Assembly: GCA_963675565.2 (NCBI GenBank)
Contig: CAXXYD010000004.1
Coordinates: 558,001 to 622,000 of the forward strand
From: JARRKU01 sp963675565
Lineage (GTDB): Bacteria > Desulfobacterota > Desulfobacteria > Desulfobacterales > Desulfosarcinaceae
DNA length: 64,000 bases
Direction: 5' to 3'
The translations under genes were made by a program, and so were the position numbers. Below are positions 46,271 to 54,765 of this stretch, piece after piece; positions within the stretch are counted from its first letter, which is position 1; every line of letters begins with the position of its first letter. The notes beneath the pieces are model-generated. The model worked only from the letters and a program-made list of their open reading frames with translations, was not told the DNA's origin and searched no databases.

Positions 46271-47550
46271 ATTCTCTGTTTTTGGCCGTGTTTATTCGAG
46301 ATCTCTTTCAAGTATTCAGTCATAAGGACTTCAAGCCGTTCGCCGATATAGTCCGAGTTATAAATGAAATCACGACCATATAGTTCTATTCTCAGATTAA
46401 GGTCCTCCAAGCCATCCCGGATGATCCGCATTGCCTCAGCTTCTTTGTTGCCGGCCAAAAGAATCACTACCGGGAAACCTGGTCGGTTTTTAAGCTCTTC
46501 ACGCAACGCTTTGACGATGGCAAAAGCATGATACCATTGCTCTTGGTTTGCCAGGCAGGCGCCAATCACTATATATGCTGAGATTGGTTGGGAGAATATA
46601 GACTTGATGATTTTGTAAATTTTGGTTGCATGCGGGTCGCCGCTGGTGTCGGCATAATTGGCAAGCTTGATCCCCCGGTTGATCAGTGCCGCTGCACCCA
46701 ACATGGCGCCACCGCCGCCAATACCGTGAAAACCGACAAAAATTTCCCCCGGTTCGAATGTTGTCGTTATTTGTGCAAAATAGCCGTTGCCGCGGCAGTC
46801 GCTTTTTTTGATTTGATCCCATACTAGTTTTTCGAGTTCAGTAGCCTGTCGAAGCATGTCTATTGGAATTTTGATTTCAAATTCCGGATGCCTAAAGACA
46901 GCGTTGTCATCTATTGTTACACGACAGTCTGCAGCGTAGAGATGTCCGGTTTTAGACATTACAAGCGGATCTATTTCCGCATTGGATGCATCGGTCTGTT
47001 TGAAAAACTGGTATAGTCTGCAAAGCATATCACAGATTTTCTGTTGCGCCTGGGCAGTGATCCCGGTTTTTTCCAGTATCGAATAGACAGCTTGGGCTTC
47101 AAGTCCGACAAGCGGGTCGACAGTGTGTTTAAAAAATTGTTCCGGGCCATGAACCGCGATCTGCTCTATTCCGTTGCCGCCTTTGTTACTGAAAACCAGT
47201 ACTGGGGCTTTGACGTCGACCGAACTGTCGATGATAACACCTGCATAATATTCGTGAATCACATCGATCATTTCTTCGATCAATACCAATTCGACATATA
47301 AGTCTTTTATGTTTTTACCTATCATTGCTTCGGTGACTGCAGCCGCTTCCTCTGGTGTATTGGCAAAGCGAATGCCACCCGCCTGTAACCTGCCGGATGC
47401 CAGCACCTGCGCTTTAACAACTACAGGGTTTCCGATTTTTTCAGCGATGCCTTTTGCCTCGCGAGGAGTCGATGCAATTCCTCCTGTTGGAACCCGAATG
47501 CCGGCTTTTTCAAGAAGCTGTTTTCCCTGATATTCTAGTATTTTCGCCAT
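46258..47550 (-). CDS. Acyl-CoA synthetase beta subunit (SucC/MtkA-like, ATP-grasp)
   Basis: 430 residues from the ATG at 47550, which follows AAGGG; a start nine codons earlier is possible. The ATP-grasp domain opens MAKILEYQGKQLLEKAGIRVPTG and has VVVKAQVLASGR. The CoA-ligase domain has GFHGIGGGGAMLGAAALINRGIKLANYADTSGDP. It supplies the nucleotide-binding half of the ligase with the subunit at 44992. It is the first gene of a four-gene operon behind a sigma-54 promoter at 47777-47792. Confidence 0.88.
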   Translation of the reverse strand: MAKILEYQGKQLLEKAGIRVPTGGIASTPREAKGIAEKIGNPVVVKAQVLASGRLQAGGIRFANTPEEAAAVTEAMIGKNIKDLYVELVLIEEMIDVIHEYYAGVIIDSSVDVKAPVLVFSNKGGNGIEQIAVHGPEQFFKHTVDPLVGLEAQAVYSILEKTGITAQAQQKICDMLCRLYQFFKQTDASNAEIDPLVMSKTGHLYAADCRVTIDDNAVFRHPEFEIKIPIDMLRQATELEKLVWDQIKKSDCRGNGYFAQITTTFEPGEIFVGFHGIGGGGAMLGAAALINRGIKLANYADTSGDPHATKIYKIIKSIFSQPISAYIVIGACLANQEQWYHAFAIVKALREELKNRPGFPVVILLAGNKEAEAMRIIRDGLEDLNLRIELYGRDFIYNSDYIGERLEVLMTEYLKEISNKHGQKQRICNQ

Positions 47551-47776
47551 CTTTCCCTTGATAAAATCATTACCCAAATGTTGAAATATAGCTTCAACGA
47601 GAACATGAATGGAACGTAATCTTATTAAGTGTTCTAATGCGACTTTCGATTGATCGCCAGCTATGGCTTTACGTTGTTTGTCTTACTCCCTGTCGATTTA
47701 AAATGATTACGAAAGTCATGAAAATTCTTAATAGTTAGATTTCAAATGTTGCAGATCAAGTCTATCTCTTCATAGA

Positions 47777-47792
47777 AGCAAAGACGGTACCA
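47777..47792 (-). promoter_or_regulatory. Sigma-54 (-24/-12) promoter of the SucC-CitE operon
   Basis: Minus strand reads TGGTACCGTCTTTGCT, with ten bases between GG and GC and a TTTGCT -12 box. It is about 227 bases upstream of the SucC-like start codon. Confidence 0.65.
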
Positions 47793-47892
47793 CAATTACG
47801 ACTTTAAAATCATACGTCCAAATTGATACGTATATACAGTCTGTTGTTCCAATATTTTTTTGGGAAGGGTTTATATTTAAATGTGGCAGGGT

Positions 47893-47926
47893 GTTTTGAT
47901 ACGATACAATTGTATTATATCAAAAC
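47893..47926. promoter_or_regulatory. Inverted repeat, candidate enhancer site
   Basis: GTTTTGATA (47893-47901) and TATCAAAAC (47918-47926) form a perfect inverted repeat around an inner ATACAATTGTAT palindrome. It lies 101-134 bases upstream of the promoter at 47777-47792, nearly the same distance as the repeat at 41705-41738 from its promoter. Confidence 0.5.
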
Positions 47927-47956
47927 GTTTCGATAGCTCTATGGCGGCGCAACTGT

Positions 47957-48110
47957 GAATCGGCATCCAAATTTGACCCGCTACCGGCGTTCAATTTTGG
48001 CCCTCCTCACAGATATGGAATCATATAAGTGTTATATTAGGGAGAATTTATAGAGGTTGTGTTGGACGCCGATTCATCTGAAAGGCGGGTCATTATTGCA
48101 TGCCGATCCC
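47957..48110. mobile_element. IS21-type miniature element or relic without transposase
   Basis: The left end has AATCGGCATCCAAATTTGACCC followed by a second copy GGCGTTCAATTTTGGCCC, the multiple-repeat arrangement of IS21 ends. The right end (48086-48110) is an inverted, imperfect copy ending ATGCCGATCCC. Only about 100 bases lie between them and no istA/istB remains. The right end matches 26651-26694. From here to 48234 nothing else is seen. Confidence 0.55.
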
Positions 48111-48234
48111 CACTTTGATAAAACTTGTGACATCCATCTCATTCTTTCTATTTTTACAGCACGATAGATCGGATAAACATTGGAAATGAAAACTCGTCTG
48201 CTCAGAAAATAGTCTTATCACAAATTTTTGACCT

Positions 48235-48699
48235 CTATTTGCCGCAGCAGCCGTAAAGCGACAAGTGGCCATCATTGGCTATTTTGATGGTAAATTTTTG
48301 GCTTGGAGAACAACCATGAGGTGTGTAGTCTACCGAATAAATGGTTCTGTCGGCGACAGTAGAGATCATAGTCGCCTCTTCAAGTGCGTTCCAGTCGACC
48401 TCTGTACTGCCTAATTTCTTAAAGCTATCGAACTTTAGCCATTGTCTGATTTCATGATCTCTGACATAGCTTTCTATGTTGCGAAGGATCTCAATAAACT
48501 TAGCCTTTGAAGATACGATGATGTCTAACCTAAGGCGTTTCTCAGGCCCACAGTTAGGAGAGGTCCCCTTCGGAGGAGAACCAAATGGATCTCCAGACTC
48601 GAGTGCCTGGGATGTGGCAATTGTCATTGATAGTACTATAAAAAGCATTAGTGTCAGGCCTACACTATGTAAAATGTACTTCTGTAGAAGAATATTCAA
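48235..48699 (-). CDS. Secreted protein of unknown function
   Basis: 154 residues from a TTG start, chosen because GGAGG lies eight bases upstream (48708-48712); the frame is open further but without a start signal. Residues 1-33 are a signal peptide (LLQKYILHSVGLTLMLFIVLSMTIATSQA). The mature part has six cysteines or so, including CGPEK, HGCSPS and a C-terminal YGCCGK. No family is recognised. Single gene. Confidence 0.55.
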   Translation of the reverse strand: MNILLQKYILHSVGLTLMLFIVLSMTIATSQALESGDPFGSPPKGTSPNCGPEKRLRLDIIVSSKAKFIEILRNIESYVRDHEIRQWLKFDSFKKLGSTEVDWNALEEATMISTVADRTIYSVDYTPHGCSPSQKFTIKIANDGHLSLYGCCGK

Positions 48700-48885
48700 C
48701 AGCTCAACCTCCAAGAAGAACGCTTGGCATGAGAGGCGCGACGTAAGGAGCGTCCTACTCAATCCCGTTGTCTTGGCTAAGCAAGCCACATATTTCTGTA
48801 ATGATAATGTCCAGCCTCTTATTTGATAACGACTTCAATGGATCGTATATTTCTTTTCCTGCCCGGCGGCATAAAAATATCAAAA

Positions 48886-49812
48886 CTACTTTATTGATAA
48901 GTATGCTTTCTCGATCGTTTTGACCATCCGGAAGACGGTTTCATTGACGGGCAATTGCAAACCAAGTTTATCGGCTTCCCGAATCACGGCACCGTTTATC
49001 GAGTCGATTTCGGTCTTTTTCTTCGCAAGGACATCCTGGAACATGGATGGTCGGTGTTCCCGATGCTGTTCAAAAGCCATGGAAATCATGGACATGATCC
49101 GAACTTTGTCTACGGATATGTTCTCCCAGTGGGCAACGCTGATTACTTCGTCGACAATTTGTTCGGCCAGTTTCCTGCCCTCGTTTGCCTCTCCCACCTG
49201 GCCAACCGTCAGCCCCATAACGGCGGTGAGGGCATTCATTACCGAATTGAAAGCCAGCTTTTCCCATATCGCCACCAACACATCCGGGTCAATTTCACAG
49301 CAAATGCCGGCCCTGTTGAACGTCTCGTCAATGGCCTGGACCATCGGCCCTCGCTCACCGCTGACCGACATCAATTTAACTGTACCCTCTCCCTCGCTTC
49401 TGATATGGCCGGGTCCGGCCAGGTCGCTCGGGTAGGTCGTGACGCCGTATACAATACGGTCGCATGGTATGAATTGCTGGATGACATCGACATGCCCGAT
49501 GCCGTTCTGCAGAGTCAATACCCAGGTCTTTTCGGCAATTACACCTTTGATTGCGGAAACGGCCGCCTTCGTGCTGAAAGACTTTGTAAATACAATCACC
49601 AATTCGGCTGCCCCATCAGCGTCTTCGGGAAGCATAGCGGGAATCGGCACGGTCAACCGCTGTCTGTCTCTTTCCAAAAGCAGGCCGTTGTGGTTGATGG
49701 CATCCACATGCGCTTTCCAAGAATCGACCAGAACGACATCATTTCCAGCCCTTTTCAGCAAACCGCCGAACAGGCCACCCATAGCACCTGCGCCAACAAT
49801 TATTATTCTCAT
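48886..49812 (-). CDS. Ketopantoate reductase-family protein
   Basis: 308 residues from the ATG at 49812 with AAAGGTG upstream; a GTG three codons earlier is possible. The NADP loop is IIIVGAGAMGGLFGGLLKRAGNDV. Catalytic Lys is in WEKLAFNSVMNALTAVMG, and the C-terminal domain shows PSMFQDVLAKKKTEIDSINGAVI, all ApbA/PanE hallmarks. Canonical members reduce 2-dehydropantoate for CoA synthesis. Divergence from a GntR regulator and catabolic genes suggests a paralogue acting on another 2-oxoacid, but panE cannot be excluded. Confidence 0.88.
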   Translation of the reverse strand: MRIIIVGAGAMGGLFGGLLKRAGNDVVLVDSWKAHVDAINHNGLLLERDRQRLTVPIPAMLPEDADGAAELVIVFTKSFSTKAAVSAIKGVIAEKTWVLTLQNGIGHVDVIQQFIPCDRIVYGVTTYPSDLAGPGHIRSEGEGTVKLMSVSGERGPMVQAIDETFNRAGICCEIDPDVLVAIWEKLAFNSVMNALTAVMGLTVGQVGEANEGRKLAEQIVDEVISVAHWENISVDKVRIMSMISMAFEQHREHRPSMFQDVLAKKKTEIDSINGAVIREADKLGLQLPVNETVFRMVKTIEKAYLSIK

Positions 49813-50010
49813 CGTTTTCACCTTTTCCGGGCCGACTCCCCCGGCGTGCCACGTTCACCCTGACGTTGCAAAAGCCGGAGGGTAAACAACATGACGCACA
49901 GCCGACCCGAATATACAATCAATTTTGGCTCAATCCATTGAAAGTATATATTTTTTCCATACGTTCAGCGAGCCACTCCTTGCCTGCAGTCCCGTGTCTC
50001 AAAAAAAGCT

Positions 50011-50052
50011 TTGACAAGATCGATATTAAGATATATTGGATGATATATCATC
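50011..50052 (+). promoter_or_regulatory. Promoter-like site and palindrome before the GntR gene
   Basis: TTGACA (50011-50016) is followed by TATATT (50032-50037; 15-base spacing) and directly by the perfect 14-base palindrome GATGATATATCATC (50039-50052). The palindrome overlaps the expected transcription start, fitting autoregulation by the GntR protein encoded 55 bases downstream. Confidence 0.5.
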
Positions 50053-50106
50053 GAGTATATTATAATACAACCCAAATTGTTTCCCCAAATGTGGCGGTAA
50101 GCTGAA

Positions 50107-50763
50107 ATGAGAAGATTCAAAGGCGACAGCTTAAAAATCAAGGCTTACAAGAAAATTAAAAACATGATCCTTTTGCGGGATCTGGTTCAAGGCGAAAAAA
50201 TATTCGAGAAAGATCTCGCCGAAACCATGCAAATGAGCCGCACGCCAGTTCGTGAAGCGCTGCTGATTCTTGAACAGGAAAACCTGGTTGAAAACCAAAA
50301 CCGACTGGGGTTTGTTGTCAGACGGCTACAATCGGATGAAGTTACAGATTATTATAATATGCGTGAAGTGCTGGATGCCTATGCCGCCCCGCTGATTGCA
50401 GCCAATATCACCGACGATGAAATCCAAGCGCTGGAAAACAATGTGGCTGAAGCCACAGCATATTCAGACTCAGACGATCATCGAAATCTCGTTTTATATG
50501 ATACCCATTTTCATGAATTGCTCTACAAGGCCGCCCATTCCAAAAATTTTTTCCGGGCAATGTCCAGCTTGAACGATATTGCCTGCCTGCTTCGAGCCAC
50601 GGCATCAAGAAAACCGGACGGAATGCAAGAAGCCCTGACAGGCCACAAAAAAATTGTCGACACTTTGAAAACCCGTGATGCCGGCAAGTTGAAAGAAATC
50701 ATGATCGACCACTTGAGGGGAGCGGCCAAACGCAATGAGGCATATTTAGAACTGCTCGGATAG
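50107..50763 (+). CDS. GntR-family regulator, FadR/FCD subfamily
   Basis: 218 residues. The N-terminal winged helix has EKIFEKDLAETMQMSRTPVREALLILEQENLVE. The C-terminal FCD domain carries the metal/ligand histidines in DTHFHELLYKAAHS and TGHKKIVDTL (Asp/His triad pattern). Such regulators usually repress an adjacent catabolic operon until a carboxylate ligand binds. It precedes the DUF169-TRAP-PrpD-OYE genes and is divergent from the ketopantoate-reductase-like gene. Confidence 0.92.
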   Translation: MRRFKGDSLKIKAYKKIKNMILLRDLVQGEKIFEKDLAETMQMSRTPVREALLILEQENLVENQNRLGFVVRRLQSDEVTDYYNMREVLDAYAAPLIAANITDDEIQALENNVAEATAYSDSDDHRNLVLYDTHFHELLYKAAHSKNFFRAMSSLNDIACLLRATASRKPDGMQEALTGHKKIVDTLKTRDAGKLKEIMIDHLRGAAKRNEAYLELLG

Positions 50764-50813
50764 CACACGTTATAGTAATTCAACCACAACCATCGACCTG
50801 AAAAGGTTTATCA

Positions 50814-51605
50814 ATGATCACTCTTGCAGAAGTTAATCAAATGGGTGCGCAGCTCGAATCCTGGTTGCGGATGCGCGTACATCCCATCGCCTTTAAACTA
50901 GTGGAAAAGGAAAGCGACACTCCCTCTGGTATGATCCGGCCCTTAAGGGACCTGGGCAAAAAAATCAACCTTTGCCAGGCATTTTCCATGGTTCAACGCC
51001 AGGGAGACACTGTTGCCATGTTTCTCGAAGACCACTGGTGCTTCGAACCGGTGATCGGGCTCGGTTTTGGGGAGCGTTCACCCAAATTTTTATCGGGCTA
51101 CCATCGTTATCCGGACAGTGTCCGTGATGAGCAGGCCGCTGCCCGCTGGTGCCGCAACATGCCCCACCTTGAACAGGGGCGCCAGCAAGGCCTGGTCATG
51201 TCGCCGATCCATGACTGCTCCTTTATGCCCGATGTTATCGTCATGCACATCAATGGCATGATGACCAGCCAGATGATGATTGTAAAAAACTGGATCGATG
51301 GCCGGGATATCAATTGCCAGTTATCCGGGCATGCAGGGTGCGTCTACGCGATCGTACCGGCCATTCAGAACCAGAGCTGTCACATCGCCGTCCCCTGCCG
51401 GGGTGACCGACAGGTGGGCATGGCCCAGGACGATGAACTGTTCTTCAGCCTTGTGCCCGATATGCTTCCCGATTTTATGGCCGGCATCAAGGTGTTGGAG
51501 AAAAACAACTGGGGTATTCCCATGCGCCATTTCCTTAAAGAAGAAGTGGAAATGCGGCCCAAATATATGGATATGTCTCGATTGCTGGGCATGGTCGATA
51601 AATGA
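50814..51605 (+). CDS. DUF169 family protein
   Basis: 263 residues. It matches DUF169: RMRVHPIAFKLVEKES near the N-terminus, then NLCQAFSMVQRQGDTVAMFLEDHWCFEP and GRDINCQLSGHAGCVYAIVPAIQ. Several cysteines (in NLCQ, DHWC, NCQL, GCVY) could bind a cofactor. Function is unknown; members occur with catabolic genes in anaerobes. It sits 50 bases after the GntR gene and 70 before the TRAP binding protein. Confidence 0.8.
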   Translation: MITLAEVNQMGAQLESWLRMRVHPIAFKLVEKESDTPSGMIRPLRDLGKKINLCQAFSMVQRQGDTVAMFLEDHWCFEPVIGLGFGERSPKFLSGYHRYPDSVRDEQAAARWCRNMPHLEQGRQQGLVMSPIHDCSFMPDVIVMHINGMMTSQMMIVKNWIDGRDINCQLSGHAGCVYAIVPAIQNQSCHIAVPCRGDRQVGMAQDDELFFSLVPDMLPDFMAGIKVLEKNNWGIPMRHFLKEEVEMRPKYMDMSRLLGMVDK

Positions 51606-51675
51606 TGGTGAAGTGATCTATCCATGCCGGGCAAAGGTTTGAACAAATTAAATATAGGCTCTAAGGAGGCAGGAA

Positions 51676-52764
51676 ATGAAAAAGTCGTCACTCGTTTTCT
51701 TGATTTGCACCATGTCGGTTCTATGTACATTTACCCTTCCGATGGTTGCCCAGTCAGGACAAAAAACCTACACGCTGAAATTTCATTATGAGCAGGCTAC
51801 TACGGCACCACTGTCGGTTTACGGTCATATTCCATGGGCCAAAGCCGTTGAAAAAGCAACCAACGGCCGTGTTAAAATACAGATGTTCCCCGCCGACACC
51901 CTTTTTAAAACAAAAACCGATGCCGTCGAGGCAGTAAAAGCGGGCCTGACCGACATCGCGTTTATGTTCGCATGGTCCTTCGCCCCCCAATTCGATCTGA
52001 TCGATGCGGTTTCCGTTCCCTTTATGGCCCCGAACGCCGAGGTGGCCAGCCGAACGACCTGGAAGCTGTTCACCATGTTTCCTGAAATTCAGGAACAGTG
52101 GAAAGATGTCAAACTGCTGTCGACCTGGACCACCGATCCGTATATCTTCATTACCACAAAAAAACAGATCAAGACGCTGGAAGATTTCAAGGGAATGAAA
52201 ATCCGTATGACCGGTGGCATGGCCACCGAGATGATGAAATTGCTCGGCGGCACCCCGGTGACGATACCCATGCCCCAGAATTATGAAAACCTTCAAAAAG
52301 GCGTCATCGACGGTATGGCCGCGCCTTGTGAGGCCATTCTCGGATTCCGTTTTTACGAAGTGGCCACCAATTACACGCTGGTACCCACCACATGCGTCTC
52401 CCAGCAGCTGATCATGAATAAAAGAAGCTGGGAAAGACTGCCTGCCGATATTCAGGAGCAGATCATGAGCGTCAGCGGCGAGAACGCCTCAATCCGGTAC
52501 GGCGGCAGCGGTTTCGACCGGGCCTGGGATCAACTTCCCCCTCAGGTGAAAAAGAACGGCTATCCCGTAAACGTGTATACCCCCGATCAGAAAGAGATCG
52601 ACCGCTGGATCAAGGTGGCCGGAAAACCGCTCTGGGATCAGTGGGTCAAGCAAATGGAAAGCAGGGGCCACACTTCGGCCTCGAAGATCCAGAAGGCCGC
52701 CATCCAGATCATTGAAGAGTACAAAAAAGGAAAAACCGACACCTGGAAAGACCTGTTCAACTAA
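51676..52764 (+). CDS. dctP: TRAP transporter solute-binding protein, DctP family
   Basis: 362 residues with a signal peptide cleaved near VAQS (about 26). The ribosome binding site is AAGGAGG. Family features are PWAKAVEKATNGRVKIQMFPADTL, DAVEAVKAGLTDIAFMF, LEDFKGMKIRMTGGMATEMMKLLGGTPV with the ligand-binding Arg, and GVIDGMAAP. It binds an organic acid for the P-Q-M transporter encoded here. The Met-rich ligand loop and the neighbouring ene-reductases hint at an unusual acid, but the substrate is unknown. Confidence 0.92.
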   Translation: MKKSSLVFLICTMSVLCTFTLPMVAQSGQKTYTLKFHYEQATTAPLSVYGHIPWAKAVEKATNGRVKIQMFPADTLFKTKTDAVEAVKAGLTDIAFMFAWSFAPQFDLIDAVSVPFMAPNAEVASRTTWKLFTMFPEIQEQWKDVKLLSTWTTDPYIFITTKKQIKTLEDFKGMKIRMTGGMATEMMKLLGGTPVTIPMPQNYENLQKGVIDGMAAPCEAILGFRFYEVATNYTLVPTTCVSQQLIMNKRSWERLPADIQEQIMSVSGENASIRYGGSGFDRAWDQLPPQVKKNGYPVNVYTPDQKEIDRWIKVAGKPLWDQWVKQMESRGHTSASKIQKAAIQIIEEYKKGKTDTWKDLFN

Positions 52765-52824
52765 CGGCGGTCCGCGGCGATGCCCGATACGTATCGCACT
52801 GCAGAAACCACGATCTTCCCCAAC

Positions 52825-52870
52825 CATCTGTTTGCCTTCCGCCCGTCAGACGGCGGGGGGCAAACAGATG
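52825..52870 (+). other. Intercistronic hairpin in the dctP-dctQ spacer
   Basis: CATCTGTTTGCC (52825-52836) pairs perfectly with GGCAAACAGATG (52859-52870), and an inner CGCC/GGCG stem extends it. No T-run follows. It lies 60 bases after dctP, the same place as the hairpin in the other TRAP operon. Confidence 0.6.
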
Positions 52871-52909
52871 CCTGTCTATCCATGACGATCGGATAACAAA
52901 GGAAAGACA

Positions 52910-53416
52910 ATGAGTCTGGTACAGATTGAACGCGTCATAGAAAAAGTGTCCGAACCCATTGCCCGCTGGTTGAATTACGTTGCCGGTTTCTTTCTGGCGG
53001 CCATGATGATCCTTACCGGCGTCGATGTCGGTATGCGCTATTTCTTTAATTCACCAATTTCGGGATCTTTCGAAATCATTGAGTTCATGATGCCGATGGT
53101 GGTGGCCTTGGGACTGGCATCCTGCGCCTACAAAGAAGGACATGTACGGGTGGACCTGATCACGTCCATGTTACCCGGACGAATTCAGGAGTATCTGAAA
53201 AGTGCCGCTTACCTGATCATGGTTGCCGTATTCGTTTTGGTGACCTGGCAGTCCATTGTCCGCGCCAAAGGCATGATGGCCTCCGGCCAGTACACCGAAG
53301 TGCTCTACCTGCCCATCTATCCGTTTGTATTTGTGGTGACCCTGGGAAGTGCCGCACTTTGTCTGATTGCCCTGAAACTATGTCTCCATTACCTGAATAA
53401 GGCGGTAGAACCATGA
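52910..53416 (+). CDS. dctQ: TRAP transporter small membrane subunit
   Basis: 168 residues, four membrane helices, DctQ motifs RYFFNSPISGSFEIIEFMMPMVVALGLASCAYKEGHVRVDL. The ribosome binding site is AAAGGAAAGACA. The stop overlaps the start of dctM by four bases (ATGA). Confidence 0.9.
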   Translation: MSLVQIERVIEKVSEPIARWLNYVAGFFLAAMMILTGVDVGMRYFFNSPISGSFEIIEFMMPMVVALGLASCAYKEGHVRVDLITSMLPGRIQEYLKSAAYLIMVAVFVLVTWQSIVRAKGMMASGQYTEVLYLPIYPFVFVVTLGSAALCLIALKLCLHYLNKAVEP

Positions 53417-54714
53417 CACCTTTCGAAGTGGGTTGTATCGGAATTTTTCTATTGATCGTTTTTCTGCTGACCGGCGTTCATATCGGCATTGTCATGGCGG
53501 CCGTGGGATTTCTGGGCATCTCCTACCTGAATGGCTGGTTTGCCGGCCTGATGGTGCTTAAAACCGTCCCGTTTACCACTTTTGCCAACTACAGCATGAG
53601 CGTCGTGCCGCTGTTTATTCTGATGGGTTCAATCTGTTTTTATACGGGCATCAGCCAGGAACTGTACCAGGCCGTCAACAAGTGGATCGGCCATCTCCGG
53701 GGCGGTTTGGCCATGGCAACCATCGGCGCCTGCGCCGCCTTCGCGGCACTGAGCGGGTCATCCCTTGCCACTGCGGCCACTATGGGAACGGTTGCCCTGC
53801 CTGAAATGGAACGCTACAAATACAGCCAGAAGCTGGCCACCGGCTGCATTGCCGCCGGCGGGAGCATCGGTATCCTGATCCCGCCAAGCGTCCCGCTGAT
53901 CCTTTATGGTATTCTGTCCAACCAGTCCATCGGCAAACTGTTCATGGCCGGGATTATACCCGGCATCCTGGAAGCCGTGTTTTACATCGGAACCATCTGG
54001 ATTCTGTGCAAGCGCAGGCCAGAGATCGGACCGAAAGGCCCCAAGGCCGACTTCACGGAAAAGTGCAAGGCTTTCAAATCGGCATGGGTTGTCGTCCTGT
54101 TGTTCACACTGGTTATCGGAGGTATCTACCTGGGCATTTTCAGCCCCACCGAAGCGGCGGGTATCGGGGCCTGTGGAGCGGTCATATTCGGACTGCTTCG
54201 CAAAAGGCTGACATGGAAAGTTTTCGGTAAAAGTCTCGGGAGCACGGTTGAAAGCACCGCTATGATCTTCATCATCTTTCTCGGCGCCATGATTCTAGGC
54301 TATTTTCTTGCAGTGACGCGGCTTCCCTTTGAACTGGCGGAGTACGTGGGCAGCCTTCCGGTGCATCGGTACGTGATCCTGTTTATCGTTCTGGGAATTT
54401 ACATGCTGCTCGGGGCCGTCATGGATTCCCTGGCGATGATTCTGCTCACGGTACCGATTTTCTACCCGTTGATCACAACGCTGGGTTTCGACCCCATCTG
54501 GTTCGGCATCATCATCGTACGGGTAACCGAAATCGGATTGATCACCCCACCGGTGGGATTGAATGTCTTCATTATCAAAGGCATCGCCAAAAACGTTTCC
54601 ATGGCCAACATTTTCGGCGGCATTGTTCCGTTCCTTATTGCGGATGTGGTCCACGTCATGCTGCTGCTGGCAGTTCCCCAATTGACCCTGTTTCTCCCGA
54701 ATCTGATGAAATAA
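53413..54714 (+). CDS. dctM: TRAP transporter large permease
   Basis: 433 residues, about 12 membrane segments. Motifs are YSMSVVPLFILMGSICFYTG, ACAAFAALSGSSLATAATMG, GGSIGILIPPSVPLILYG and TPPVGLNVFIIKGIA. It is coupled to dctQ and completes a standard P-Q-M sodium-dependent carboxylate importer. Confidence 0.93.
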   Translation: MTPFEVGCIGIFLLIVFLLTGVHIGIVMAAVGFLGISYLNGWFAGLMVLKTVPFTTFANYSMSVVPLFILMGSICFYTGISQELYQAVNKWIGHLRGGLAMATIGACAAFAALSGSSLATAATMGTVALPEMERYKYSQKLATGCIAAGGSIGILIPPSVPLILYGILSNQSIGKLFMAGIIPGILEAVFYIGTIWILCKRRPEIGPKGPKADFTEKCKAFKSAWVVVLLFTLVIGGIYLGIFSPTEAAGIGACGAVIFGLLRKRLTWKVFGKSLGSTVESTAMIFIIFLGAMILGYFLAVTRLPFELAEYVGSLPVHRYVILFIVLGIYMLLGAVMDSLAMILLTVPIFYPLITTLGFDPIWFGIIIVRVTEIGLITPPVGLNVFIIKGIAKNVSMANIFGGIVPFLIADVVHVMLLLAVPQLTLFLPNLMK

Positions 54715-54765
54715 GCCTCAGGAAGCGGAAACCCCGGGCAAAATACACGGACGACCAACAATGCC

